Shown piece by piece: positions 13,076 to 42,059 of a stretch of 64,000 bases of DNA. Origin of the DNA: Labia minor (Eukaryota; Arthropoda; Insecta; Dermaptera; Spongiphoridae). The first letter of the stretch is position 1, and every line of letters begins with the position of its first letter. A program made the position numbers and the translations under genes. Location of the stretch: NCBI GenBank assembly GCA_963082975.1, contig OY720345.1:58138528-58202527 (forward strand), written 5' to 3'. The notes beneath the pieces were generated by a model that was not told the origin of the DNA, made no database searches, and saw nothing but the letters and a program-made list of their open reading frames with translations.

Positions 13076-14030
13076 AATTAAACGACTACGCAATCCTAAA
13101 CTTTTTCTAAACGGAGATATGGATCTTAATGGTTTGGGTATCATTAGAACCGCCATGACCAAAGGATAAGGTAAAAGGTTGAAAATATCAAAAAAGTTGA
13201 TCCGGTCCAAAGTTATGTGCATAAAAGCCTAAACAAAGCTCCATGTGGCGTCTCTGGCGGCTCAGTTAAGAAGTTTACACTCAAATTAAAATTTTAGAAA
13301 TTTCCATACATTAATTAAATTAATAAATAAATAAATTCATTAATTCAGAGGTTCTTAAACTGTGGTCCGCGGACCCCTGGGGGTCCGCGAAGACTTTACT
13401 GGGGGTCCGCAAAGCCATCATACAGGTGCACGAGAAAATGATGAGTCAGTTAAAACTTTATTTAATATAAAAGGAGCGATGGCATGGCTTTGTGAGGAAA
13501 CAGAGATCAAATACCAAAATTCAACGAAATGTGCAAGAAAACTATTGCTACCGTTTCCATCTTCCTATTTAGCTGAATTTTCTTTCTTCAATATTATAAT
13601 TTCTAATAAAATGTGTTCTACAATATGCAAAAAAATCGTTATTCACCAATCACTGTTAGAAATATTCAATATATATCCTTGTTCTTATGAGGTCGTAAGC
13701 CAGAAATTAACTAATAAAATGACGTAAAGTACCTAAAGTTGGGATGGGGTCCGTCAAAAAAAATTTCTCCAAGTGGGGGTCCGTGGAGTACATAAGTTTA
13801 AGAACCTCTGCATTAATTAAATTGAATATTATTCCTAATTGATTAATATTTTCTAAAACAAAGTAAGTAATATTTTTTATATTTAAAATTATATTTTGAA
13901 AAATTGTGCGATTTGCAAATTTGAGTGAAATCAAAGGTCCAAATGCGAGAAAAAATATACTGATTGAATTAAAATGAATTAAAACCTTTCGTATACAGAC
14001 TTTCAACAAATTACTATGTAATACATCGGG
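13076..14030. repeat. interspersed repeat (ACGCAATC family), copy 2, split by hAT
   Basis: Same ordered blocks as 8326-8870, interrupted at 13346-13810 by a hAT element. Removing the insert restores collinearity, so the repeat predates the hAT insertion. Confidence 0.72.
13346..13810 (+). mobile_element. 465-bp hAT element with transposase-end fragment, copy 1
   Basis: The ends CAGAGGTTCTTAAACT and AGTTTAAGAACCTCTG are perfect inverted repeats, flanked by an exact 8-bp duplication CATTAATT. A 121-codon open frame (13362-13727) includes LLLPFPSSYLAEFSFF, which resembles the C-terminal dimerisation region of ZBED5/SCAND3-like hAT transposases. It is a deletion derivative and not a host gene. 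It interrupts an older repeat (13076-14030). Confidence 0.87.
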
Positions 14031-14435
14031 GGTACTGGGCTCTGGTGAACTCGGAAGTTCATAAATGCATCAAGTGCTTACGTCCAACCCTTCTTGTCTT
14101 GCCCCAAATAGAAATCCAAATTCTTTTTATCTCGTTTTATATTTTCTTTTAAAAATGATAAACAATTACATATTTTTTTTTAAATAACACCTAAATTTTT
14201 AATGATTTTCTTCTACTTAAAGTAATATAGATATCTGTATACAAGTGTTTCTTTATTAATTAACTCTACTTCAAAGTACTGGTTTATTGTATTCATTATT
14301 CGATCCATTTTTTTTGATCAAAACAACGTCCTACACAATCTTCTAAGAATGTATAATTAAAATGAATTTTTCTAATTGTTCTGTTCTCTTCATTCAATTG
14401 TATTCAATGATTTGTTGTTTGTTTGTTTGTTTTAG

Positions 14436-31551
<17,116 letters not shown>

Positions 31552-32075
31552 AAGTCTGCTAATCCATCTTCGCTATTTATTTTTATTATATTTTCTTTTT
31601 TGCAGTGTATTATATATATATACATATATAAATATCTATATATTATTAATATATATAATAGATAAAATCGAAAAATTTGAAATTGAAATGGGAGGAAAAT
31701 ATAATTTCATCAATCTTAATTCCTTTTCAACATCTAATCATACAATGAAATTGAACAATTTTAAGACAGCAAAAATAAAATTCAATATTTTTATATTCAA
31801 TTGTTAAAAAAAAATTAATTTTTATTTCTCCCTAATTTATGTATGTCAGAATGTTCCGACAAATTTAAATAGGGACATTCATTAAAAAAAAATTTCTTCC
31901 CTTATTTATTTTACTATTTATTTTATTTTTTATTATTATATATATATATATATTTAATTTTTTTTTTTGAATATTATTATATTTAATTTACAACGAACGA
32001 AATCGATTAACTGTATAGTCATGTATGTACAGTTTAATTTAATATAAATAAAGTGAAAAACACCATAGATTTTAA
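31552..32075 (+). other. alpha-actinin 3' UTR
   Basis: Non-coding AT-rich sequence after the stop codon. The best-placed AATAAA is at 32047-32052, giving a 3' UTR of about 500 nt. It contains an (AT)n run near 31939-31952. No recognisable conserved element was seen. Confidence 0.45.
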
Positions 32076-33056
32076 ATTGTATCATTGAATATCATTGTTT
32101 GATCATTTAGTTATAAAAATGTTTTTTTTTCTTTCATTTTTATTAAATAACTATTTTTAGCCTCTCACTGCCTAGAGACATTTTTTTTTTGGGAAAAATC
32201 AATTTTATAAGACAGATTAATAATTCTATGCTTTACAATGCTTTGTAATTAATGCTTAATGGATGTTAATGAATTGATTGATAATGATAAAAATGAATTA
32301 AAAAAGAAATTATTTTTTAAACATAACGATTCTTTGAAATTATTTTATTTTTCTATCCTCATTTACAAGGTAATTAATTTATTTATTTAGAAGAGAAACT
32401 TAATATTCAAAAGAATTATAAAACCGAGAAAGACATTAGTCAATTTCTAAAATAACTTTCTAAAATTCTTATTTATTATAATGATTTTGTAATAATATGA
32501 GTTTTATTTCTAGTCATACTTTTCTTAACGTTTCTGAAATTGCAGGAGCTAAAAAAAACAAATAAGATCCATTTTCCTCAATTAGTTCAAAACAGGTGAA
32601 TAGTCATCAGTAAGTGATCAAAAAATAAACAGGTTTATGGCCGTGATCCTAATAAGAGAAAACTACAGACATTTTCAAACAGAACTAATAGGAGTCATAT
32701 TATTTAATTAGTAATTAATTAATATTATTTTTTTAGAAATATTTTCCAAGTATTGAATAGTCAAAATCAAATTTAAAAGTATCGCTAATAATATAATTCA
32801 ATAAAAATATTTAATGAATATATATTTAGTTTGTTAAAATCATTTTACTTTCATTGAACAATTTAAGTTTTATTTTCAAATCTTGTTATTATTATTATTA
32901 TTTGATTTAATCAAACCGGTTTAAAGAGAATATTAAATTAAATTTATAAATATATATTCCTTGAATGAATCAAAAATCTTGAATAAATAAAACGAATCTG
33001 TAATTTTTAGTATGAAAACTTGTTAATATTTTTCGGAATAAAAATTGAGCATTTTT
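32076..33056. other. intergenic AT-rich spacer after alpha-actinin
   Basis: No reading frame or repeat family recognised. It separates the convergent alpha-actinin and topoisomerase II genes together with the MITE at 33057-33805. Confidence 0.6.
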
Positions 33057-33805
33057 ACTATCTCGCCAGATTCGTTTTGAAGGACCCTGAATCATTTTCA
33101 CTAAGGTTGAGAAAAATGTCTGTGTGTGTATGTAGATAAGATTACGCAAAAACGGGCTAAATTAAATTTGGTACACGGGCATTATTCAAAATTCGTAGTG
33201 CTATCAACTTTTGAGAAATCTAACTCATCGAGAAGAGGGTCATTATCTATCACGTTTTCCTTTTTTCCTCTAAACCATAGGTTCCCTGGGTTCCCCTAGG
33301 GGGTCCATGAAATGAAAATGGGGGTCCACGATGGATTTTTTGAGGTAAATCGTTTTTCAGACATGGTTTTTGACACATTTTTTGATTTTTTCCCAAGGTC
33401 TCTTTAAAAAAAAAAAAAAAAGAAATCTTATACAAAAAATCAAAATCAATTTAGGGGGTCTACCCAAAACCGAAAAAATGCCAAGGGGTCCACGACAAAA
33501 AAAAGTTTGGTAACCTATGCTCTTACTGACCGTAAAAATAAAGATATATGGTATGTTTGATAGTTTTTCACATGATTAAAAATTGTATAAAACATATATA
33601 TAGAATTTCAGCTTGATTGAATAGCTGAAAGTACCGGAATCAATTTTTTAACACGACTGCCATCACCAAAGAGCCAAACATCCACTGGTTTAATATATAT
33701 TTATTAATTTAAATTTATAATTTAATTAATTAAATTTAATTTAAATATAATATATGTGTTAGTTAATCCAATTTAAATTTGCGAGATAGTCGACTGGGGA
33801 CACTA
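33057..33805 (-). mobile_element. terminal-hairpin MITE family 1, copy 5, with nested hAT
   Basis: Reverse copy. The inner part of the terminal hairpin is shortened (ACTATCTCGCCAG then a jump to the 3' block), and the copy is interrupted at 33276-33519 by a hAT miniature element. The far end reads GCGAGATAGTCGACTGGGGA. It lies between the convergent alpha-actinin and topoisomerase II genes. Confidence 0.82.
33276..33519. mobile_element. 244-bp hAT miniature element nested in MITE family 1
   Basis: The ends are CATAGGTTCCC and GGTAACCTATG. Internal GGGGGTCTACCCAAAACCG matches the elements at 3599 and 47536. It splits family 1 between CTCTAAAC and GACCGTAAAA, leaving a decayed 8-bp duplication (CTCTAAAC/CTCTTACT). 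Confidence 0.82.
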
Positions 33806-34549
33806 ACACACAGATTTTTTAACTATAAAACTTATTCACAAAGTGGTCTGAAATTAAAATTTAATCTTGTGTTAATTTTATAAATAAAATGATTTTGTTA
33901 TTTTTATTGAAATCAGTCTTCAATTACTTTTTAAAAATTATATCTTTATACAATATATTTTGACATTAAATAAAAAAAATACAAGTTATTATTATAGCCA
34001 AAAGCAAAATCAAAAAGGGGTTCTTTTTGCAAGAAGAGGTTCAACCAAACTATATATATTTTAATATATTTTTCAATCTTTTTACCAAATTCTCATCGAT
34101 CTATATCTATAATAATTAATTTAGTATATATATTTAGTAATCTCATTCTAGACGATTTTATTTCTATAATATATATAATTTCAATATATAAAATAAATAT
34201 TTATTAAAATCAATTAAGCAGAAAATAAATTTTAAAATAAAATTCACTAACCAAATAGGATATAATTAATAAAATTAATATAAATGTTTTAAAATTTTAT
34301 TATTTTTTATTGTGCCATTTATTCAATGATACATAAATAATTCAATTAATAAATTTACTAATTAAAAAAAATATATGTTATACAATAGTTATTATTTATT
34401 AATTTAGGAGATTAAAAGAAAAAAAATATTTATTTTGAATGATTTAATTACCCAAATACATATGTATTTACATTAATAATTAATCCCTTAAGATAATTAA
34501 TGATTATGTATATAAATTAGGTTATATCAATTATAATACTTAAATTAGT
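33806..34549 (-). other. topoisomerase II downstream region / 3' UTR
   Basis: Very AT-rich. Several minus-strand AATAAA hexamers (TTTATT on the given strand, for example near 34395) could end the topoisomerase II transcript, and none stands out. Confidence 0.4.
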
Positions 34550-37500
34550 TTAAAAGTCTGAGTCAGATGAGCCTATATCATAATTAATGGGTTTTCGAGC
34601 GCGGCCTATTGTTCGGCTGGTTGGTTCAAATTCATCAGACGATTCCTTTGCTTTTGCCGCCTTCTTCTTTGGAGATTCTACAAATTCATCTGAATCGGAC
34701 AAATTCCTTTTCGGTTTTTTAGCTTTAGCAGCTTGAGGTTGACGAGCTCGTTTTTTGGGCTCACCGGTTGGTGCAGCAGCAGCTTTTCCTTTTGGTTTTG
34801 TTGTTGTTGGAGCAGCTGGTTTGTTATCTTTTTTAACAAGATCATCAAACATATCTTCGGAACTGATATTCATTGCTTGTGCTTGAGCTTTTGTTTTTCT
34901 CGCTTTCTTTTTAGGGGCAAAAATATCATCAGAATCCGCATCGGATTCAGAGAAATGTCCGTCAAAACTACTTGAGTCATTGGAATCCTTCGCTGATGAC
35001 CATTTCTCTAACGCTTTATTAGCTGAGTTGCGTGCCAATTTTTCTCTTTTTGGTAATTCTTCTTCATCTTTTTTCTTAAAAGCAATCTTAGTTTGTTTCA
35101 TTTTTTTACGGGTTTCATTTGTATTCTTTTCTATTTTTTCAGGTGAATTGTTGAGTCTTTCACTAAGTGGTTTCAAACTAAAATCTTCATCATTTTCACT
35201 TCCCACTAAAGGAGCAGCACCTGCTTTCGGTTTCCTTTTCTTCTTTTCTTTAGCTTCTTCTGATTTAGCAATTTTCTTAATAAGCTCTTCATCAACTTTC
35301 ACTTCAATTCGACGTGCATTTGCACTTAATAAATTATCTTTATCTTTAGCTGTTGTTTTCACTGGTTTACCTCCTTTTCCTTTCACTGTCACTTGTTCTT
35401 GTTTTTGTTCTTTTTGTTCCCATTTATCAAGTTCTTTTTTCAATAAATCTAAATCTTCTGTCCATATATCACTGGGAGTTTTATTTTTAAGAGATACTAA
35501 TTCTTGATTTTTTTCTTCTTTTTGTTTTAATAGTGCATCTTTTCTTTCTTTTGTTAGAGTCCAAAGAGTCATTCCAAGTAGATAATCATAATTTTTAGTA
35601 TTTTCATCCTCTTCGTTAACTTCTTTTTCTTCTTTTGTATCATCTTTTATACCTTGAGCTTCCATTTCAGCTTCAGCTTCAATAGCATTTCTTTCTAATT
35701 TCCATTTTCTAACTGGATCAGGATCATATTTACGTTGTATGAGTTCTTCAATCATAACTTTTTTCTTTTTATTTTCAATTTTTAAAACACCATCACATTT
35801 CTCCATAATGAAACGTGCTTGATTCGTTAATTTATTAGCCTCCGATTCCAAGAGACCTTCATTATATGCCTTACGTTTAATATAAAATTCTTTTCTTACA
35901 TTAAAAAATTCTTTTAAAATAATCTCAGGTGAGTCATATTTTCGTAAACATCCAAAATTATCGAAGGCACACATTGACGATGTTGAAAGAATAGCAACTA
36001 GTTTAAAATACTTATGAAGTCCTTCATTTTCTGCCTTGTATAATTCATCTTGAGGCATAGTAATAACAAAACGAACTGTTGTATCTGTACTGTATTCTTT
36101 GTACTCACTAATAGTTGATTGAATTTTTTCTCCTCCATGGAGCATAGGTTCTAGAACATTTTCTTTATATGCTTGGGTCCACACGCCGATAGGCAATTCA
36201 GTAATCTCAAGTTTATTGTTCGAAAGAATAGAAATTTCACCATAAAATGCATAACGAGCACCTCCTATAGATCGAATTTCCCCTTTGAAATTTTTATACC
36301 AAGGAGTTAGTGGTTTCGGGTCCTCCCCTTTAATCATTAATTCAAGATTCTCAATTAATGCCCGAGGATTATAATTAAGTATTTTTGTCATCCAACCAGT
36401 TCCGATACCGTCGGAACCATTGACAAGTACCATTGGAATAATTGGACAATACCAGACGGGTTCAACTTTTTGATTATCATCATAATTCCAGGTTAACAAT
36501 GGTTGATCATCAGGATGGAATATACATTTGACCAACGGACTAAGCATCGTGAAAATGTAACGAGGGCTGGCTGCATCTTTACCACCATTTACTCGACTGC
36601 CAAATTGACCGATAGGTTGCAACAGATTAATATTATTTGTGCCAACAAAATTTTGTGCGAGATTGATAATTGTACTCATAAGGGACATTTCACCATGGTG
36701 ATAAGCACTGTGTTCTGCAACTGAACCAGCCAATTGAGCTACTTTCACCTCACGTTTATCATTTCTCTTCAAACAAGTATATAAAACTTTTCGTTGTCCA
36801 GGTTTTAATCCATCCATCATATTAGGAATTGATCGTTCATTATCATAATTACTGAATAATACCAATTCTTTATTTATAAAATCAGTATAAGTAATCTCTT
36901 TTGTGCCTTTTTCATATAGATAATCTTCTCCTAAACCAAGTTCTTTTCTTTTTTTAACTTCTTCCATCCAATTAGTTAACCAATCTTTACGTTGATCAAC
37001 ACATTTCTTGGCAAAGGCCATTGTTATCTGTTGATCATCTTCTTGTCCATGATATCTAAATGTTATTCGGTGACGATCCATATCTGAAAAATATTCTTTT
37101 GCCTCTTTGGACGTTGAGGTACCCAAACCTTTGTAGTACTTTATCTTATAGGTGTACCAGTTCTGTTTTGTTTGACGCCACTCATCATATTCAGGTAAAG
37201 AGTAAAATGAAAAGACTTCATTTCCTTTTGTGGCTTTTACAAGTGGAGTAATGAATTCTTCTAGAAATGATTTTTGAAGTAGTTCAGGCCAATTATAGTG
37301 AAAAAAATTAATTAAGAGTCCTTTAATATGAGAACCATCCTGATCCTGATCTGTCATTATCATCACTTTTCCATAACGAAGAGATTTTAAATCTTCAGGA
37401 TTGACATATTTTCTTTTATATTGAAGTCCGATAATTTTGATTAAATTATTGATTTCAGCATTTTCTAAAATTTGTTTATGTGTAGCTTCTCTGACATTTA

Positions 37501-38965
37501 ATAATTTACCTCTAAGAGGAAAAACACCGTATCGATCACGACCGATGACACCCAATCCAGCCATTGCTAAAGCTTTGGCTGAATCTCCCTCAGTTAAAAT
37601 CAGAGTGCATTCATTAGATCTTCCAGTACCGGCAAGATTTGCATCATCAAGTTTCGGGACTCCTTTTAATTTAGATTGTTTTTTATTACTACTTGCTTTT
37701 TGAAGTTGAGTTTGAGCTTTAAATTGTGCCCATTGGACTACTGCTTCTACAATTCCACATTTAACAACTTGATTTACAAATTTATCATTTAAACTACATT
37801 TAGATCCAAAACTTTTAGCTTGTAATGTCATATGTTCTTTTGTTTGCGAATCAAAAGTGGGATTAACAATTAAACAATTAATAAAAATCCACATATGATT
37901 TTTAACTTGGAATGGTTTAACACTCATGCCTTTTTGATTTTTTTTATTTATAGTTTCAATCAGTTTTTTAACAAGCATTTCAGTGACGTGATCAACATGT
38001 CGTCCACCTTTTGTAGTTGCAATACTGTTTACAAATGAAACTTGTTGAAAACCTTTATCAGAAATTGCAACTGCAACTTCCCATCTTTCTCCCATAGCAT
38101 CATATATACATTTCAATGGATTTCCTATATCGTCTACTTTATCACGGATATAAAGGTCTACATAATCTTTAAAATTCTTTACTGGTAATTTCTCGCCATT
38201 CAAATAAACTTTGACCCCTCTTGTGGATGCGGCCACATCATAAGCTCGTCGGCACATTAAATTAACAATATCATCATCAAGAGATGTCATTTTAAATTTA
38301 CCCAAATCTGGAGAAAATGTAATTTGAGTATAATCATTTCCAGAAAAATCTTTAATTTTAGGATCGGAAGCATTTGCCATATTGTTGGTCCATGTTTGTT
38401 TGAAACATCTCTTATATTCTCTAGTTCCTGTTTCTACTGAAAATTTATTACTAAATATGTTGCATAGCTTTGCACCATATCCATTTCTTCCTCCGGTAAC
38501 TTTTTCTTCTTCGTCATTATAATTAGAAGATGTCAATAGATGACCGAAGATCATAGTTGGGACATACATATTTTCATCTTTATGCATTACTACAGGAATA
38601 CCTGTTCCATTATTCCAAATAGATATTGTATTATTTTCTTTATCAATAGTAATTCGAATGGTGTCCATAGATGGATCTCTCTGTTTGTTATCGGCAGCAT
38701 TAACAAGAATTTCATCAAAAATTTTATATAATCCGGGAACATAGGTAAGATCTTTTTGAACCATATGTTTAGATTCGGGATCAAAAATCCACATTGATTC
38801 CGTTACAAATTCAACTGATCCTATATAAGTATCAGGTCGAAGAAGGATATGTTCTAGTTGAGACTTTTTTTGATATATTTTTTCTACTGTAAGTTTTTCC
38901 TTCTTTTTGCTACCAGCATCCCCTCCAGGACCTCCTTCAACTGAATTGCCATTTAAAGTCGACAT
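34550..38965 (-). CDS. Top2: DNA topoisomerase II, complete, single-exon coding sequence
   Basis: Type IIA topoisomerase of the nucleus. It passes one DNA duplex through a double-strand break using ATP, for replication, chromosome condensation and sister separation. It has 1,471 residues, normal for animal enzymes. Visible: GHKL ATPase with EILVNAADNK (about 85-94) and the ATP-binding loop GGRNGYGAKL (158-167); transducer with TTKGGRHVDHV (about 317-327); TOPRIM with EGDS (459-462), PLRGKLLNVREA and the metal-binding DQDQDG (539-544); YKGLGTSTSKEAKEYF (about 611-626); and the breakage-reunion domain with catalytic Tyr803 in AASPRYIFT. A charged Lys/Ser/Asp tail from about 1200 holds NLS-like clusters (KKKARKTK, KKRARQ) and ends in SSDSDF. 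The start is chosen because it begins a family-like N-terminus and lies 24 nt inside a ttttttttcag acceptor. There is no frameshift and no coding intron, although neighbouring genes are intron-rich. Confidence 0.98.
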   Translation of the reverse strand: MSTLNGNSVEGGPGGDAGSKKKEKLTVEKIYQKKSQLEHILLRPDTYIGSVEFVTESMWIFDPESKHMVQKDLTYVPGLYKIFDEILVNAADNKQRDPSMDTIRITIDKENNTISIWNNGTGIPVVMHKDENMYVPTMIFGHLLTSSNYNDEEEKVTGGRNGYGAKLCNIFSNKFSVETGTREYKRCFKQTWTNNMANASDPKIKDFSGNDYTQITFSPDLGKFKMTSLDDDIVNLMCRRAYDVAASTRGVKVYLNGEKLPVKNFKDYVDLYIRDKVDDIGNPLKCIYDAMGERWEVAVAISDKGFQQVSFVNSIATTKGGRHVDHVTEMLVKKLIETINKKNQKGMSVKPFQVKNHMWIFINCLIVNPTFDSQTKEHMTLQAKSFGSKCSLNDKFVNQVVKCGIVEAVVQWAQFKAQTQLQKASSNKKQSKLKGVPKLDDANLAGTGRSNECTLILTEGDSAKALAMAGLGVIGRDRYGVFPLRGKLLNVREATHKQILENAEINNLIKIIGLQYKRKYVNPEDLKSLRYGKVMIMTDQDQDGSHIKGLLINFFHYNWPELLQKSFLEEFITPLVKATKGNEVFSFYSLPEYDEWRQTKQNWYTYKIKYYKGLGTSTSKEAKEYFSDMDRHRITFRYHGQEDDQQITMAFAKKCVDQRKDWLTNWMEEVKKRKELGLGEDYLYEKGTKEITYTDFINKELVLFSNYDNERSIPNMMDGLKPGQRKVLYTCLKRNDKREVKVAQLAGSVAEHSAYHHGEMSLMSTIINLAQNFVGTNNINLLQPIGQFGSRVNGGKDAASPRYIFTMLSPLVKCIFHPDDQPLLTWNYDDNQKVEPVWYCPIIPMVLVNGSDGIGTGWMTKILNYNPRALIENLELMIKGEDPKPLTPWYKNFKGEIRSIGGARYAFYGEISILSNNKLEITELPIGVWTQAYKENVLEPMLHGGEKIQSTISEYKEYSTDTTVRFVITMPQDELYKAENEGLHKYFKLVAILSTSSMCAFDNFGCLRKYDSPEIILKEFFNVRKEFYIKRKAYNEGLLESEANKLTNQARFIMEKCDGVLKIENKKKKVMIEELIQRKYDPDPVRKWKLERNAIEAEAEMEAQGIKDDTKEEKEVNEEDENTKNYDYLLGMTLWTLTKERKDALLKQKEEKNQELVSLKNKTPSDIWTEDLDLLKKELDKWEQKEQKQEQVTVKGKGGKPVKTTAKDKDNLLSANARRIEVKVDEELIKKIAKSEEAKEKKKRKPKAGAAPLVGSENDEDFSLKPLSERLNNSPEKIEKNTNETRKKMKQTKIAFKKKDEEELPKREKLARNSANKALEKWSSAKDSNDSSSFDGHFSESDADSDDIFAPKKKARKTKAQAQAMNISSEDMFDDLVKKDNKPAAPTTTKPKGKAAAAPTGEPKKRARQPQAAKAKKPKRNLSDSDEFVESPKKKAAKAKESSDEFEPTSRTIGRARKPINYDIGSSDSDF

Positions 38966-38992
38966 ATTGACGCTTGAATATTTGAATAGCTG
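38966..38992 (-). other. topoisomerase II 5' UTR splice acceptor
   Basis: On the minus strand, ttttttttcag ends at 38990 and is followed by 24 nt of leader before the ATG at 38965. A good minus-strand donor (AAG/GTAAAT) lies at 41384/41383. Together they suggest a leader intron of about 2.4 kb and a non-coding first exon covering the less AT-rich segment around 41384-41690. This is inferred from signals only. Confidence 0.5.
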
Positions 38993-39925
38993 AAAAAAAA
39001 AATAATAAAATTACAATTGTTAGCCAATACTTATTTTCAAGAAGTAAATAAGAAACTCATATTTCAAAATATTAGTAATCCCACAACGAGTTAATGTGAC
39101 AAACAAATTGCGATTTTTCAAACTATTGTTACCGTTTTAAAACAATGAAATTTAGTAAAATTTCCGGCAATTAGTTGCTGTAATTTAAGGGTTGATGAAA
39201 TCATTTACAATGATGGTTACGAGAGTAAATGAAGAAATTGAAGATACAGTTTTAATCGAATATTAAGAAATATTATCTTATGGGTACTTTCCATATCTTT
39301 TACACCTAGAAAAAATCAAATATTAAAACTTTGTATCTTCAAATTTTAATAAATCTGATTTTATTAAAATAGAATTTTTGAAAAGTATTAGATTTCTAAA
39401 TTTATATAATGGTTTAAATTTAATAAACCAATTTATCATCTATTGAAAAGTATATTTTCATGAACAAGTTACAAATCTAATTAAATTTTAGTGCATTCTC
39501 AAGCAAATGACCGATATTATGTTACATGAGATAAGGAGAGGTCAACCAGAAATCAAGAAAAATTTGTTTGAAAAGATTAGCTATGATTCATATAAAAATA
39601 TATGTAGTTTGTCCTATATTTTTTTTAAACTTCGAACATATAATTTCAATTAATCATATTTCCGTTAAAATTTTTTTTAATTATAATTAAAAAATTGTGG
39701 TCGCATATGCCTTCGATAATAAAGATAGAAAATAGATTTCTCTTCAGATAAAATTAATTTAAATTCTACTTTTTTAAATTATTATTAAACGATATATATT
39801 TTCTTTCAATGAAAAATGATATATGATATAAATTATAACTTCATTAAAAATATTTATTTTCATTAATATAAGAAATTTTTAAAAATATCATTTTGAAAAG
39901 GAAAAATAAAAATAATTCATTAAAT

Positions 39926-40335
39926 TAGGAGCAGTCATAATTGACGGACTACCGACCAAGACATAAAAAAAGGAAATATTTAAAAACTTTTATTGATAAT
40001 CATACGTAAAAAAAATCCAATTCAAATATTTACTTTATTAAGTTTATTTTATTTAAACTTTGTTCCATTTTTTCTTTTTTTAATGTCGAAATAAAAAGAA
40101 AAACTAATATCGTAATTGTCAAAGAGAAATTGAAAGTTTGAGATTTCAAACTATAAAAAAAAACATATTTTTGTTGAAAATGACTCATGATGTGTATGTA
40201 AATAACACTGTATAGATTACATAGTATTAGATTAAATTGAATTGTTAATCGACAGGGACAAATGATTCTTAGACAAGGGCAGAGACCTCAAAACAGGGAC
40301 ATGTCCCGGTGTACCGGGACTAATGACAGCCCTAA
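39926..40335. mobile_element. possible TIR element in the topoisomerase II leader intron
   Basis: TAGGAGCAGTCATAATTGA at the left and, inverted, TAGGGCTGTCATTAGTCC at the right are similar. GGGACATGTCCC and GTACCGGGAC palindromes lie near the right end. No target duplication could be fixed. Confidence 0.4.
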
Positions 40336-41383
40336 ACAAAATAGATGTAAGTTAAGAAAATTAAATAGAAATATATTTTTAACGGAAGTTGTTATCAAAT
40401 ATTGTTTTATATTTTGATTTAATTGTTTTAAAAATTAATTATTCTTTCTAGATCTATAATTGAATAATGTCAAGCAAAAAGTTTTTTTTATTAATAAGCA
40501 AATGTTAAAATTATATTGAAAATGAACATAGGGGGAACGTGATAAATAAACTAAATTGTATGTGATAAAAATGAAAATAATATAAATTTAAAATATATAG
40601 TCATAATGTCAAAAATATAAAAAATAAGTCTTAATATTTGTTGGACGTTGCCTGAACAATTTTTATAATTTAAATAAAAATAAATAAATAACCATAACCA
40701 AAAATTAAATTTTTTTATTTTTGTTTCTTATAAGAGAGCGAATATATTTAAATTTTAGTATATCTTAATTTAATTAAATAAAAATTAGATATATAGTAAG
40801 TTTTTTAAATTAAAATTTAATAATATAAATAATTTTATATGATAATAATAATAAATTGTTATTACCTTTAATAAAGAAATATATTTTTATAATTATTTCT
40901 TATTTTAAATTGAATAAAATAAGAGGCGGGCAATTATGTCAAGATGGCTGTCCTATGGTCTTTTATTTAGAATGGGGGCCGCCATTCTTGATTCTAAAAA
41001 ATTAGCAATATTAGCACAGAATGTATTGATTTCAAAATCTATTCTCTAAGAAATTTAGATATAAATATAAAATCATTTTGAAATCATAAAATGTTGGAAT
41101 GTTAAAATTAATAGATATAATCAATTGAATCAGTGTTTTTATCAATACAAAATAAAATAGAATAGAAATAAAAAAAAAAAGTTTATTACCTATTAAATAA
41201 GTAAAATTGTTTCAAAATACAATTAGTAAATAAAAAGATTTTTAAAATTTTAAATAAATATTGTGATTTTGAAATCAAATGTTTCAAAATCTTTTGTTTG
41301 ATTAAAACTGGATATCTATAAATAAGAAAATAGTATAAAATAGATTTTGAATATAAAATATATAAGATTTGATAAGAATTTAC

Positions 41384-41690
41384 CTTAAAATAATGGTTTC
41401 AAATATTTAAATCAAGAAAACACCAGTATTATAGTTTATTCCTTTAAAAAGGTAAATCGTCAATTGCTGAATGGAAGCCGACGTTGATTCGTATAACAAA
41501 TTATCGTTGGCTTGCCGATCGAGATGGCGGGAGAAGGCAGGCCACTTGCGCCGGCTCCAACTAACCACTTGTAAATCCTGTCATAAAATGTCATTAAAAC
41601 TCCTGTTCTGACATCCTCGTCAATCAAATCACTTTCAAAAATTATTTCTATCAAAAATATTATATACACTTATTTAAAATCGTTTATATT
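41384..41690 (-). other. candidate non-coding first exon of topoisomerase II
   Basis: An island of markedly lower AT content (41470-41590) lies directly downstream, on the minus strand, of a CCAAT/E2F cluster and ends at a consensus donor. It contains a 69-codon open frame (41460-41669, minus). I do not recognise that frame; it could be an upstream ORF or chance. The upstream boundary is a guess. Confidence 0.35.
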
Positions 41691-41746
41691 TATTGTTAAA
41701 ACAGTAAAATTTTGAATTTAGGTGGTCTATTTTATGAAATCAAATC

Positions 41747-42059
41747 ATTGGTTGTTCGACAATTTTCAATTTAATTCCAGCCAATAGCATATGAGTTCTT
41801 GAAAAACCGCGAAAACGCCGCGTGGGTTGAGCCACTGACAAAATTTTTCTAGTTGGCGCTTGTTGAAATAGGAGATTTTGTTCTTGTCCAATAATTAGGC
41901 TAAAAATATTATTTAGAACAATTATTTCTTCATTTATTTATAAAAATAATTTTTAAAATCACCAAATCAGGTAAATAAAATTTGATTTAAATTTGTTTCT
42001 ATCTATATTTTATATCTGGTTTTTACAAATTCAATATTTATCTTAGAAATTGCGGGAAA
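41747..42059. promoter_or_regulatory. candidate bidirectional cell-cycle promoter (CCAAT and E2F-like sites)
   Basis: Three NF-Y-type boxes are present: ATTGG at 41747-41751, CCAAT at 41781-41785 and CCAAT at 41888-41892. E2F-like sites are CCGCGAAAA at 41807-41815, TTGGCGC at 41853-41859 and GCGGGAAA at 42052-42059. The cluster lies between the divergent topoisomerase II and Cut8-like genes. Vertebrate TOP2A promoters are known to carry repeated inverted CCAAT boxes, and topoisomerase II is a classical G2/M gene. No TATA box is evident. Occupancy and bidirectionality are inference. Confidence 0.5.

Noticed and set aside
13362-13727. 121-codon open frame as a host gene
   Set aside because: It lies inside a 465-bp hAT element with perfect ends and an 8-bp duplication, and recurs at 17549-17914.
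1-14435. N-terminal exon of alpha-actinin
   Set aside because: I looked for a short exon ending in the expected PAWEKQQ-type sequence before TFTAWC and saw none; it is probably upstream of the window.
31552-34549. Overlap of convergent alpha-actinin and topoisomerase II 3' ends
   Set aside because: About 2.5 kb of AT-rich and MITE sequence separates the plausible poly(A) sites, so overlap is not supported.
34733-37703. Several + strand open frames of 60-175 codons
   Set aside because: All are antisense shadows of the topoisomerase II coding sequence.
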